Source of the DNA: Pseudoduganella umbonata
GTDB lineage: Bacteria > Pseudomonadota > Gammaproteobacteria > Burkholderiales > Burkholderiaceae_D
Length of the DNA stretch: 64,000 nucleotides
Direction: 5' to 3'
Assembly (NCBI RefSeq): GCF_014192225.1
Contig: NZ_JACHXS010000012.1
Location: 1-64,000, forward strand
Part shown: piece after piece, positions 27,109 to 35,697 of the stretch
Numbering within the stretch: position 1 is the stretch's first letter
How the letters are laid out: each line of letters opens with the position of its first letter
The notes under the pieces: generated by a model
Told to the model about the DNA's origin: nothing
The model's input: only the letters and a program-made list of their open reading frames with translations
Databases searched by the model: none
Translations under genes and position numbers: made by a program

Positions 27109-27963
27109 TCAGCCGATGAACGAATCGAACTGCACCTCGAACTCCTGCAGCGCCTTCTGCGCGTTCTGCATCTTGCGGCGGAATTCCGGGCCGCGCTGCA
27201 GCGCCAGCCCCACGGCCAGCACGTCGATGACGACGAGGTAGGCCAGCCGCGCCGAGATCGGCGTGTACGGATCGGTATTGAAGATCAGGTCGATCGGGAT
27301 CAGCACCGTGCCCAGGTCGGCCAGCGGCGTGCCCGATGGCGCCAGCACGATCACGTCGGCGCCGCCGTCGCGCGCCAGTTGCGCCGAGCGCACCAGGGCC
27401 GGGCTGTTACCGCGCTGCGAGATGGCCACCAGCGCGTCGCCCTTGCGCAGCAGCGCCGCGGCGATGTTGTGGATGGCCGGATCGGAATACGCGACGGTGG
27501 GCACGCCGGAGCGGAAGAACTTGTGCTGCGCGTCGGCCGCCACGATGCCGGACGTGCCCTGGCCGTAGAACTCGATCTTGTTGGCCAGCGACAGGATGTC
27601 CAGCGCGCGCTGCACCGGTTCGTGGTGCAGGTTGTTGCGCAGGTCGAGCAGCGTGTTGATCGAGCGGCTGCAGATCTTGTTGATCAGGTCCGCGGCGAGA
27701 TCGTCCTGCGACGGTGCCTCGTTCAGGCCGGGCAGCGCGACGGCCAGGCCCTGCGCCAGTTTCAGCTTGAACTCGTGCCAGCCGTCGTAGCCCAGCGTGC
27801 GGCAAAACCGCACCACGGTAGGCTCGGACACCTGGGCGCTTTTCGCCAGCGCCGTGATGTTCGAGCTCACCGTGCGGGAGGGATTGTCGAGCACGGCCAG
27901 TGCCACCTTGCGCTCGGACTTGGACAGCGAATCGAGCTGGGTGCGGATGGAGTCAAGCAGCAT
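27109..27963 (-). CDS. hexR: HexR-type repressor of sugar catabolism (RpiR family)
   Basis: DNA-binding repressor that releases operators on binding KDPG in Pseudomonas. The 284 residues have an N-terminal RpiR helix-turn-helix (about 1-77, with ALAKSAQVSEPTVVRFCRTLG) and a C-terminal SIS sugar-phosphate domain (about 125-255, with EFYGQGTSGIVAADAQHK in parts and ISQRGNSPALVRSAQLA). It follows zwf by 19 bases on the same strand and so is probably expressed from the zwf promoter, giving autoregulation. Candidate HexR sites precede zwf, pgi and edd. The assignment rests on similarity and on the sugar gene context. Confidence 0.9.
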   Translation of the reverse strand: MLLDSIRTQLDSLSKSERKVALAVLDNPSRTVSSNITALAKSAQVSEPTVVRFCRTLGYDGWHEFKLKLAQGLAVALPGLNEAPSQDDLAADLINKICSRSINTLLDLRNNLHHEPVQRALDILSLANKIEFYGQGTSGIVAADAQHKFFRSGVPTVAYSDPAIHNIAAALLRKGDALVAISQRGNSPALVRSAQLARDGGADVIVLAPSGTPLADLGTVLIPIDLIFNTDPYTPISARLAYLVVIDVLAVGLALQRGPEFRRKMQNAQKALQEFEVQFDSFIG

Positions 27964-27982
27964 CTTTGATCAATCTTCTGGA

Positions 27983-29455
27983 TTAGTCTTCTGGAAGCGC
28001 TTCTTCGCGCCACTGCAGCCCGTCGCGGCCGATCAGCGCGGACGAGGCGGCCGGCCCCCACGTGCCCGACGAATACGGCAGCGGCGCCGTGTCGTCCTGC
28101 TCCCAGTTGGTCAGGATCGGTTCGACCCATTCCCAGGCCGCTTCCAGCTCGTCGCCGCGCATGAACAGCGTGAGCTGGCCACGCAGCACGTCGAGCAGCA
28201 GGCGTTCGTAGGCATCCATGCGCGGCGCCTTGAACGATTCGCGGAAATCCAGTTCCAGCTCGGCCGGCTTCAGGCGCATGCCTTCGCCCGGCGTCTTCGC
28301 CATCAGGTTCATGCGCAGGCCTTCGTCCGGCTGCAGGCGGATCACCAGCGAATTGGGCTGGAAGCTCGACGTCGGCTGCTGGAAGATCGAATGGGGGATC
28401 TGCTTGAAGCGCACCACGATCTCGGCCAGGCCGTCGGCCATGCGCTTGCCGGTGCGCAGGTAGAACGGCACGCCGGCCCAGCGCCACGTATCGATTTCCG
28501 CCTTCATCGCCACGAACGTCTCGGTGCGCGATTGCTGCGGCGCATCCGGCTCGTCGCGGTAGCTCGGCACCGGCTGGCCGTCGACGTGGCCGGCACGGTA
28601 CTGGCCGCGCACGATGTTCTGCGCCAGCGTGGTCGGCGTGAAGCGCTTCAGCGAGCGCAGCACCTGCAGCTTGGCGTCGCGCACGGCGTCCGGCGAGGTC
28701 GATGCCGGCGGTTCCATCGCCACGATGCACAGCAGTTGCAGCAGGTGGTTCTGCAGCATGTCGCGCAGCGCGCCCGAGGTGTCGTAGTAGCCGATCCGGT
28801 TGCCCACGCCCAGTTTCTCGGCGATGGTGATCTGCACGTCCGAGATCCATTCGCGGCGCCACAGCGGTTCGAACAGGATGTTGCCGAAGCGCAGCGCCAG
28901 CAGGTTCTGCACGGTTTCCTTGCCCAGGTAGTGGTCGATCCGGTAGATCTGCGATTCCTCGAATACCTCGCCCACTTCGCGGTTGATCTGCTTGGCCGAG
29001 GCCAGGTCGCGGCCCAGCGGCTTTTCCAGCACCACGCGCGAACTCGGCGTGACCAGGCCGTTTTCCTTCAGGTTGTCGCAGATCTGCGCGAACAGCGCCG
29101 GCGGCGTGGCCAGGTAATACACGCGGGTCAGGCCCGCGTCGCTGCGCAGCGCGTCGGCCAGGCCGCGGTAGCTGGAAGGGTCGGCGGCGTCCACGGCCAC
29201 GTACACGATACGCCTGGTGAATTTTTCCCAGTTCTCGGCGGTGACCTTCGGGTTCTTGATGTGCGGACGCGACGTGGTGTTGACCATGTCGATGAATTCT
29301 TCCGTGGTGTTCTCGTGCCGGCCGACGCAGACGATGCGCGCGGTGGGCGGCAGGTCGCCGCAGACGTCCCGCGAGAACATCGCGGGCAGCAGCTTGCGCA
29401 TCGCGAGGTCGCCGCTGCCGCCGAACAGAACCAGGTCAAAATCGGAAAGTGCCAT
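27983..29455 (-). CDS. zwf: Glucose-6-phosphate 1-dehydrogenase
   Basis: Oxidises glucose-6-phosphate to 6-phosphogluconolactone with NADP. The 490 residues, a normal length, contain the nucleotide-binding LVLFGGSGDLAMRKLLPA, the catalytic RIDHYLGKETVQNLLALRF and PFYLRTGKRM. It is the first gene of a zwf-hexR pair and lies 188 bases downstream of the lactonase gene. Two HexR-like sites lie upstream. Confidence 0.96.
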   Translation of the reverse strand: MALSDFDLVLFGGSGDLAMRKLLPAMFSRDVCGDLPPTARIVCVGRHENTTEEFIDMVNTTSRPHIKNPKVTAENWEKFTRRIVYVAVDAADPSSYRGLADALRSDAGLTRVYYLATPPALFAQICDNLKENGLVTPSSRVVLEKPLGRDLASAKQINREVGEVFEESQIYRIDHYLGKETVQNLLALRFGNILFEPLWRREWISDVQITIAEKLGVGNRIGYYDTSGALRDMLQNHLLQLLCIVAMEPPASTSPDAVRDAKLQVLRSLKRFTPTTLAQNIVRGQYRAGHVDGQPVPSYRDEPDAPQQSRTETFVAMKAEIDTWRWAGVPFYLRTGKRMADGLAEIVVRFKQIPHSIFQQPTSSFQPNSLVIRLQPDEGLRMNLMAKTPGEGMRLKPAELELDFRESFKAPRMDAYERLLLDVLRGQLTLFMRGDELEAAWEWVEPILTNWEQDDTAPLPYSSGTWGPAASSALIGRDGLQWREEALPED

Positions 29456-29505
29456 GATGGGTGTCTTGTAGAGATCGTAAAAACCGCGGCGAAGGATGCC
29501 CGCAG

Positions 29506-29520
29506 TGAAACCTTACTACT
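29506..29520 (-). promoter_or_regulatory. Candidate HexR operator 1 upstream of zwf
   Basis: Minus-strand AGTAGTAAGGTTTCA matches about 11 of 15 positions of the HexR-type palindrome TGTARTWWWAYTACA (consensus from memory). It is 51 bases before the zwf start. Confidence 0.5.
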
Positions 29521-29537
29521 AAAAAAGCAATTTTTGG

Positions 29538-29552
29538 CGAAAATATACTACA
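29538..29552 (-). promoter_or_regulatory. Candidate HexR operator 2 upstream of zwf
   Basis: Minus-strand TGTAGTATATTTTCG matches about 12 of 15 positions of the same palindrome and differs at only two bases from the site before edd. Its centre is 32 bases, three helical turns, from operator 1. Confidence 0.6.
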
Positions 29553-29643
29553 AATTCGCCAAGCATGCAGCGAGATGCGGTGGCTGGAAGCGGCAGTTGC
29601 AAGGTGCCGCTGGAGCGACGGATCGCGCTCCAGCGCCCCCTTG

Positions 29644-30576
29644 TTAGGGCTGGTAGGCCGGCTGTACCAGCCCCGCTACCGGCACGCGCACGGCAAGCAC
29701 GCGGCCGGACAGCGGGTATTGTTCCAGCTCCGCGGCCGGGCGCTTGCCCGCCGTGGTGATGTACAGCGTGCGCAGGTCGTCGCCGCCGAACGCCACCATC
29801 GTGGGGCAGCGTACCGGCAGCGCGATCACGTCGAGCTCGTCGCCGGACGGCGACAGCTTGACGATCCGGCCGCCTTCGAACATCGCCACCCAGTAATTGC
29901 CTTCGCTGTCGACGGCGGCGCCGTCCGGGCGGCCGCCATAGCCATGCTCCTTGTCCATCGAGAACTGGCGCATCTCGCGCTGGTTCGACACCGCGCCGGT
30001 AGCGACGTCGAAGTCGTAGCGGGTGATGCGGTGCGACGTGGTGTCGGCGTGGTACATCGTGCGGTTGTCCGGGCTGAACCCCAGGCCGTTCGAGTTGGTC
30101 ATGCCGCCGGACCAGGCCAGGCGTACCTGTCCCTTTTCCAGCACGAACATCTCGGCGGCCGGCCGGTCGCGCGGTTCGTAGATCGTGCCGACCCAGAAGC
30201 GCCCCGCCGCGTCGGGCTTGCCGTCGTTGAAGCGGGCCTTGCTGCGGTCGAACGGAGCCGGCGCGATCTCGACGATTGCGCCGGTCGCGGTGTCGAGGTG
30301 GACGAAGCCGTTGCGGGTGGCCACCACCAGGCCGCCGCCGGCATGCGCCGCCAGCGACGACGGCTCGCTCGTCATGATCCACGACGTATGGGCACCGCTG
30401 GCGCTGGCGCTGCCGTTGCCCGCATCGCTGCCCGCATCGCTGCCGACCTGCAGCCGGTGCACGGCCAGGCCATCGATGTCGACCCAGTACAGGGCCTTTT
30501 CCTGCGGCAGCCACAGCGGGCCTTCGCCAACCTGCATCGCGCCATCGAAGGCGACAGTCACATCGTGCTTGCTCAT
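29644..30576 (-). CDS. SMP-30/gluconolactonase family protein
   Basis: Six-bladed propeller lactonase of 310 residues. The metal-site segments are visible: GEGPLWLPQEKALYWVDI near the start (Glu ligand), FNDGKPDAAGRFWVGT (Asn/Asp), TNSNGLGFSPDNRTMYHADT (Asn ligand) and RPDGAAVDSEGNYWVAMF (Asp ligand). The start overlaps the pgi stop (ATGA). It sits in an Entner-Doudoroff cluster exactly where a 6-phosphogluconolactonase would be expected, and no DevB-type Pgl is in the window. It may hydrolyse gluconolactone, 6-phosphogluconolactone or another sugar lactone. A serine/glycine/aspartate-rich insertion near residue 46 is unusual. Confidence 0.9.
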   Translation of the reverse strand: MSKHDVTVAFDGAMQVGEGPLWLPQEKALYWVDIDGLAVHRLQVGSDAGSDAGNGSASASGAHTSWIMTSEPSSLAAHAGGGLVVATRNGFVHLDTATGAIVEIAPAPFDRSKARFNDGKPDAAGRFWVGTIYEPRDRPAAEMFVLEKGQVRLAWSGGMTNSNGLGFSPDNRTMYHADTTSHRITRYDFDVATGAVSNQREMRQFSMDKEHGYGGRPDGAAVDSEGNYWVAMFEGGRIVKLSPSGDELDVIALPVRCPTMVAFGGDDLRTLYITTAGKRPAAELEQYPLSGRVLAVRVPVAGLVQPAYQP

Positions 30577-32222
30577 TCGATCTTCGCTCCCTTGGCCATC
30601 ACGATCAGGCCATTGGTGGAACTGTCGTGCGCGTCCGGGTCCACGGCGCCTTCCAGCTCGGCCTGGATCTTCCTGGCCAGCACCTTGCCCAGTTCCACGC
30701 CCCACTGGTCGAAGCTGGCGATATCCCACAGCACGCCCTGCACGAACGTCTTGTGCTCGTACAGCGCGATCAGCGCGCCCAGCGTGGCCGGCGTCAGGTG
30801 TTCCATCAGGATCGTGTTCGACGGGCGGTTGCCGGGGAAGGTGCGGTGCGGTACCAGCTCGTCGATCTTCGCTTCCGGCAGGCCTTGCGCTGCCAGCTCG
30901 GCGCGCACCTCGTCGGCTGTCTTGCCCTTCATGAACGCCTCGGACTGCGCGAAGCAGTTCGCCAGCAGCGCATCGTGGTGGCCGGCCAGGTCGTGCGTGG
31001 GCAGCAGCGCGGCGATGAAGTCGATCGGCACGATGTCGGTGCCCTGGTGCAGCAGCTGGAAGTAGGCATGCTGCGCATTGGTGCCGCATTCGCCCCACAC
31101 GACCGGGCAGGTGGCGGTATCGACCGGCTGGCCGCCCTTGGTGACGCGCTTGCCGTTGCTTTCCATGTCGAGCTGCTGCAGGTAGGCAGGGAAGCGGCTC
31201 AGGTCCTGGTGGTACGGCGCGATCGACAGCGACGCGGCACCGATGAACTCGCGGTTCCAGAAGCCGAGGAGCGCCAGCAGCACCGGCATGTTCTGCTCCA
31301 GCGGCGCGGTGCGGAAATGCTCGTCCATCTCGTGCGCCCCGGCCAGGAACGTCTCGAAGTAGCCGAAGCCCACGGCCAGCGCGACGGACAGGCCGATCGC
31401 CGACCATACCGAATAGCGCCCGCCGACCCAGTCCCAGAACGGGAACATGTTATCCGGGTCGATGCCGAATTTCGTGACCGCTTCCGTGTTGGTGGACACC
31501 GCCACGAAATGGCGCGCCAGGTCTTCTTCCTTGCCTTCGCACAGGAACCAGCGGCGCGCAGTCTGCGCGTTCAGCATCGTCTCGGCGGTGGTGAAGGTCT
31601 TCGAGGCCACGATGAACAGCGTGGTCTCGTGGTTCAGGTTGGTCAGCACCGCATCCATGTCATGGCCGTCCACGTTCGACACGAAGTGCATGTTCAGGCG
31701 CGGATGCGCGTACGAGCGCAGCGCCAGCACCGCCATCTTCGGGCCCAGGTCGGAGCCGCCGATGCCGATGTTGACGATGTCGGTGATCGGCTTGCCGCTG
31801 TAGCCCAGCCAGTTGCCATTGCGGACCCGGTCGGTGAAGGTGCGGATACGGTCGAGCACCGCATGCACGTCGGCGTTGATGTCCTGGCCATCGACGACGA
31901 GCTGCTTTCCGCGCGGCATACGCAGGGCGGTATGCAGTACGCTGCGTTGTTCGGTAAGATTGATTTTCTCGCCAGCGAACATGGCGTCGCGCTGGCTTTC
32001 CACGCCGCGCTCGCGCGCCAGGTCGACCAGCAATTCGACAGTGCGCTGGGAAATGCGGTTCTTCGAATAGTCGAGGAACAGGCCGGCGGCATCGACGGTC
32101 AGCGCGGGGAAACGCTGCGGCTCGGCGGCGAACAAATCGCGCAGATGCCATTGTTTTGCATCGGCGGCGTGGGATTGCAGGGCCTGGTAGGCGGCGGTGG
32201 TGGTAAGCAGTGGCTGGCGCAT
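30573..32222 (-). CDS. pgi: Glucose-6-phosphate isomerase
   Basis: Interconverts glucose- and fructose-6-phosphate. The 549 residues match the usual length. Signature segments are NIGIGGSDLGPKMAVLAL, the substrate-phosphate loop ASKTFTTAETMLNAQ, WVGGRYSVWSAIGLSVA, the catalytic ECGTNAQHAYFQLLHQGTD and FDQWGVELGKVLA. It is the first gene of pgi-lactonase on the minus strand and is divergent from edd with 222 bases between starts. It lets fructose-6-phosphate enter the Entner-Doudoroff route. Confidence 0.96.
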   Translation of the reverse strand: MRQPLLTTTAAYQALQSHAADAKQWHLRDLFAAEPQRFPALTVDAAGLFLDYSKNRISQRTVELLVDLARERGVESQRDAMFAGEKINLTEQRSVLHTALRMPRGKQLVVDGQDINADVHAVLDRIRTFTDRVRNGNWLGYSGKPITDIVNIGIGGSDLGPKMAVLALRSYAHPRLNMHFVSNVDGHDMDAVLTNLNHETTLFIVASKTFTTAETMLNAQTARRWFLCEGKEEDLARHFVAVSTNTEAVTKFGIDPDNMFPFWDWVGGRYSVWSAIGLSVALAVGFGYFETFLAGAHEMDEHFRTAPLEQNMPVLLALLGFWNREFIGAASLSIAPYHQDLSRFPAYLQQLDMESNGKRVTKGGQPVDTATCPVVWGECGTNAQHAYFQLLHQGTDIVPIDFIAALLPTHDLAGHHDALLANCFAQSEAFMKGKTADEVRAELAAQGLPEAKIDELVPHRTFPGNRPSNTILMEHLTPATLGALIALYEHKTFVQGVLWDIASFDQWGVELGKVLARKIQAELEGAVDPDAHDSSTNGLIVMAKGAKIE

Positions 32223-32269
32223 GAGACTTCTGTGTCAGTTTTGGATAGATGAACTATACAGGAAATGCC

Positions 32270-32284
32270 GGTAACTTCACTACG
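32270..32284 (-). promoter_or_regulatory. Candidate HexR operator upstream of pgi
   Basis: Minus-strand CGTAGTGAAGTTACC has the GTAGT and TTAC half-sites and matches about 11 of 15 positions of the palindrome TGTARTWWWAYTACA. It is 48 bases before the pgi start, inside the region shared with edd. Confidence 0.45.
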
Positions 32285-32405
32285 GATAACCTTCAAATGC
32301 GCTAAAAATGTTTGTTTTTATGCTCCGGATGCCGATCGGTTTCCGGCAGCCGCGGCGCTCGCGGAGCGAGTTAAAACCGCGCCAGGCAGCACGCCTTTTC
32401 CCTTC

Positions 32406-32420
32406 TGTAGTAAAATTTCG
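32406..32420 (+). promoter_or_regulatory. Candidate HexR operator upstream of edd
   Basis: TGTAGTAAAATTTCG matches about 13 of 15 positions of the HexR-type palindrome TGTARTWWWAYTACA. It lies 24 bases before the edd start, where a bound repressor would block transcription. Confidence 0.65.
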
Positions 32421-32444
32421 GGAATTCATCGATAAGGAAGCATA

Positions 32445-34370
32445 ATGGCCTTGCACCCAGTCCTCGAACAAGTCACTGAGCGGATCATCAAGCGCAGCCG
32501 CGCATCGCGCGGCGCTTACCTGGCGCATCTCGAAGCGGCCCGCATCAACGGGCGTCCGCAGCGCGGTTCGCTGTCCTGCACCAACCTCGCCCATGGTTTC
32601 GCCGCTTTTCCGGCCAACGACAAGCTGGTCCTGAAAGAGGTCAAGAAGGCCTCCGTGGCGATCGTATCGTCGTACAACGACATGCTGTCGGCGCACCAGC
32701 CGTTCGAATACTTCCCGAAGGTGATCAAGGAAGCCGTGCGCGAAGCGGGCGCGGTGGCGCAGTTCGCCGGCGGCGTGCCGGCGATGTGCGATGGGGTGAC
32801 GCAAGGCCAGCCGGGCATGGAGCTGTCGCTGTTCTCGCGCGACACCATCGCGATGAGTACCGCGATCGCGCTGTCGCACAATATGTTCGATGCCGCGTTG
32901 TACCTGGGGATCTGCGACAAGATCGTGCCGGGCCTGCTGATCGGTGCGCTGCACTTCGGCCACGTGCCGGCCATCTTCGTGCCGGGCGGCCCGATGACTT
33001 CCGGCCTGTCGAACAAGGAAAAGGCGGCCATCCGCCAGCGCTACGCGCAAGGCAAGGCAACCCGCGAGGAATTGCTGGAAGGCGAAGCGAAGTCGTACCA
33101 CGGTTCCGGTACCTGTACCTTCTACGGCACCGCGAACAGCAACCAGATGCTGATGGAAGTGATGGGCCTGCACCTGCCGGGCGCCGCCTTCATCACGCCG
33201 TTCACGGAGCTGCGCGACGAACTGACGGCGGCCGCCGCCCGGCGCGCCACGCAGATCACGGACCTGGGCAACGAGTACATCCCGGTCGGCCACGTGGTCG
33301 ATGAAAAGTCGATCGTCAACGCGATCGTGGCGCTGCTCACCACTGGCGGCTCCACCAACCACACGCTGCACCTGCCGGCCATCGCGCGCGCGGCCGGCAT
33401 CCTGATCGACTGGGACGACTTCAACGATCTCTCCGCCGTGGTGCCGCTGCTGGCGCGCATCTACCCGAACGGCGATGCGGACGTGAACCACTTCCACGCC
33501 GCCGGCGGCACCGGCTTCGTGATCCGCGAGCTGCTCGATGCGGGCCTGCTGCACGACGACGTGACCACCATCCTCGGCAAGGGCCTGCGCCAGCACTGCA
33601 AGGAACCGTTCCTGGGCGAAGGCGGCAAGGGCGTGGTCTTCAAGGATTCGCCGGCCGTCTCCGGCGACGACAATGTGCTGCGCACCGCGGACGCCCCGTT
33701 CTCGAAGGATGGCGGCATGGTGAAAGTCGAGGGCAACCTGGGCCGCGCGATCATGAAGGTGTCGGCCGTGAAGGTCGAGCACCGTACCGTCGAAGCGCCG
33801 GCACTGGTGTTCAACTCGCAGGAAGATTTCATGGCCGACTACAAGGCCGGCAAGCTCGATCGCGATTTCGTCGCCGTGCTGCGCTTCCAGGGCCCGCGCG
33901 CCAACGGCATGCCGGAGCTGCACGCGCTGACCCCGGCGCTGGCGAACCTGCAGGATGCCGGCCGCAAGGTGGCGCTGGTGACCGACGGCCGCATGTCGGG
34001 CGCGTCCGGCAAGGTGCCGGCAGCGATCCACGTGTCCCCCGAAGTGCTGGCTGGCGGTGCGCTGGGCCTGGTGCGCGACGGCGACATCATCCGCGTCGAC
34101 GCCGCCACCGGCACGCTGGAAGCCAAGGTGGATTCGTCGGTCTGGCACAGCCGCGCGCTGGCCCAGGCCGACCTGACGCCGAGCCACATCGGCATGGGCC
34201 GCGAACTGTTCGCCATGTTCCGCAACAGCGTCACCGCGGCGGAAGAAGGCGCGGCAACGTTCCCGCTGCCGTCGCCGATCGATACCACCGTCGAATTGCA
34301 CGGCGGTGACAACGTGGGCAATACCGTGCCCGGTTCCGATGAAGATTTCCTCGTAAAGAAAGCGCCATGA
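32445..34370 (+). CDS. edd: 6-phosphogluconate dehydratase
   Basis: Converts 6-phosphogluconate to KDPG, the first committed Entner-Doudoroff step, using an iron-sulfur cluster. The 641 residues include CDGVTQGQPGMELSLFSRD with a cluster cysteine, MFDAALYLGICDKIVPGLL, GTCTFYGTANSNQMLMEVMG and the C-terminal TDGRMSGASGKVPAAIHVSPE. It is somewhat longer than the 603 of E. coli. GGAAG precedes the ATG. It overlaps eda by ATGA. A candidate HexR site lies just upstream. Confidence 0.96.
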   Translation: MALHPVLEQVTERIIKRSRASRGAYLAHLEAARINGRPQRGSLSCTNLAHGFAAFPANDKLVLKEVKKASVAIVSSYNDMLSAHQPFEYFPKVIKEAVREAGAVAQFAGGVPAMCDGVTQGQPGMELSLFSRDTIAMSTAIALSHNMFDAALYLGICDKIVPGLLIGALHFGHVPAIFVPGGPMTSGLSNKEKAAIRQRYAQGKATREELLEGEAKSYHGSGTCTFYGTANSNQMLMEVMGLHLPGAAFITPFTELRDELTAAAARRATQITDLGNEYIPVGHVVDEKSIVNAIVALLTTGGSTNHTLHLPAIARAAGILIDWDDFNDLSAVVPLLARIYPNGDADVNHFHAAGGTGFVIRELLDAGLLHDDVTTILGKGLRQHCKEPFLGEGGKGVVFKDSPAVSGDDNVLRTADAPFSKDGGMVKVEGNLGRAIMKVSAVKVEHRTVEAPALVFNSQEDFMADYKAGKLDRDFVAVLRFQGPRANGMPELHALTPALANLQDAGRKVALVTDGRMSGASGKVPAAIHVSPEVLAGGALGLVRDGDIIRVDAATGTLEAKVDSSVWHSRALAQADLTPSHIGMGRELFAMFRNSVTAAEEGAATFPLPSPIDTTVELHGGDNVGNTVPGSDEDFLVKKAP

Positions 34371-34993
34371 CCATGAACCTGCTCGACATTATGCGTACCT
34401 CGGCCGTGATCCCCGTGATCGCGATCGACGATCCCGACCACGCCGTGCCGCTTGCCAAGGCCCTTGTCGCCGGCGGCATCCGCGTGCTGGAAGTCACGCT
34501 GCGCACGCAGCACGGCCTGGCCGCGATCCGCGCCATGAGCGAAGTGGAAGGCGCGATCGTCGGCGTCGGCACGCTGACGCAGCCGGAGGAATTCGCCGCC
34601 GCGCGCGACGCCGGCGCCGTGTTCGGCGTGTCGCCGGGGCTGACCGATGCGCTGATCGGCGCGGCGAAATCGTCCGGCCTGCCGCTGCTGCCGGGCGTGA
34701 TGACGCCGTCCGAAGTGATGAAGGCGCGCGAACAGGGATTCAAGCAGTTGAAGCTGTTCCCGGCGGTGCCGGCGGGCGGCGTGGGCATGCTGAACGGTAT
34801 CGGCGGCCCGCTGCCGGACATCACGTTCTGCCCGACCGGCGGCATCTCGCAGGAGAATGCGCCGGCCTTCCTGGCGCTGAAGAACGTGGCCTGCGTGGGC
34901 GGTTCCTGGCTGACGCCGAAGGATGCGATGAAGGCCGGCGACTGGGCCCACATCACTGCACTGGCCAAGGCGGCCAGCGCACTGCGCGGCTGA
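34367..34993 (+). CDS. eda: KDPG aldolase (2-dehydro-3-deoxy-phosphogluconate aldolase)
   Basis: Splits KDPG into pyruvate and glyceraldehyde-3-phosphate. The 208 residues begin MTMNLLDIMRTSAVIPVIAI and contain the base EVTLRT, GVGTLTQPEEF, and the Schiff-base lysine in FKQLKLFPAVPAGG. Length is typical. Its start overlaps the edd stop, and a strong terminator follows, so edd-eda is a two-gene operon. Confidence 0.96.
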   Translation: MTMNLLDIMRTSAVIPVIAIDDPDHAVPLAKALVAGGIRVLEVTLRTQHGLAAIRAMSEVEGAIVGVGTLTQPEEFAAARDAGAVFGVSPGLTDALIGAAKSSGLPLLPGVMTPSEVMKAREQGFKQLKLFPAVPAGGVGMLNGIGGPLPDITFCPTGGISQENAPAFLALKNVACVGGSWLTPKDAMKAGDWAHITALAKAASALRG

Positions 34994-35044
34994 CGCGGCG
35001 GTACAACGACAGCAGTTCAACCGCACTGATCCAGGCAGTTGAAG

Positions 35045-35072
35045 ACGGCGCCCCAGGGCGCCGTTTTCTTTC
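35045..35072 (+). terminator. Terminator of edd-eda
   Basis: acggcgcc and ggcgccgt form a perfect 8-bp stem with loop ccag, followed by tttctttc. It lies 51 bases after the eda stop. Confidence 0.87.
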
Positions 35073-35231
35073 TGAACGGCATTCTTTGCGCTAGCGCAAA
35101 ATCAAGCCCGCCCTGGTTCTTACACGTCAGAAACTAATTCCGCTGGGCATCTTAGTCCCGGCGGCTGCCCGCCCCCGCAGCTTCGACAATGCTTCGCCGA
35201 CATGGGGCCCGTTTCTGGACAAGGACCTTTC

Positions 35232-35603
35232 ATGCAGGCGATTCGCCACTTCCATCGGGGTACGCCCGGGCCATTCGTGCTGGCTCTTGCGCTGGCGCTG
35301 GCCATCGGCCAGGCGCATGGCGCGGTTGCCGCGCCGCCCGCCCGCAGCTGTCCCGGCATCCAGGCTTGTTCCGCTGCGGCCGGTGCGGCCGGCAACGGTG
35401 CCGCGCTCCACCTGGTGCAGCAGCGTCGCAGGGCGCCAGCCGTGCCGGAGCCGGGAAGCTGGGCAACGCTGGTGTGCGGGTGCTGCCTGGTCCTGGTGGC
35501 CGCGCGGCGCCCGGCCGCGGCGGGCGACCGGCGGTTCGCGGAAGGGGAGGGCATATCGCCCGGCCGCGTGAACTTCACCGTGTTCGCCGGGGAATTCGCA
35601 TAA
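35232..35603 (+). CDS. Small PEP-CTERM-type secreted protein
   Basis: The 123-residue product has a signal peptide (GPFVLALALALAIGQAHG) and a PEP-CTERM-like sorting signal: VPEPGSW, a hydrophobic stretch (ATLVCGCCLVLVAA) and basic residues. Such signals are processed by an exosortase and lead to surface or matrix location. Oddly, about 28 residues (ending FTVFAGEFA) follow the basic cluster, whereas the signal normally ends the protein; a recent loss of the original stop is possible. AAGGAC precedes the start. The mature part is only about 50 residues, with four cysteines in and around it, and has no domain I recognise. Confidence 0.7.
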   Translation: MQAIRHFHRGTPGPFVLALALALAIGQAHGAVAAPPARSCPGIQACSAAAGAAGNGAALHLVQQRRRAPAVPEPGSWATLVCGCCLVLVAARRPAAAGDRRFAEGEGISPGRVNFTVFAGEFA

Positions 35604-35697
35604 GGCGCTTACGCCATGGGGCGGTAACGCCAACGGTTTGCCGGGGGAACAAGGCGAGCGCTAGAATCGAATCCCAGCCGTTCACCGAGGAGTCTCC

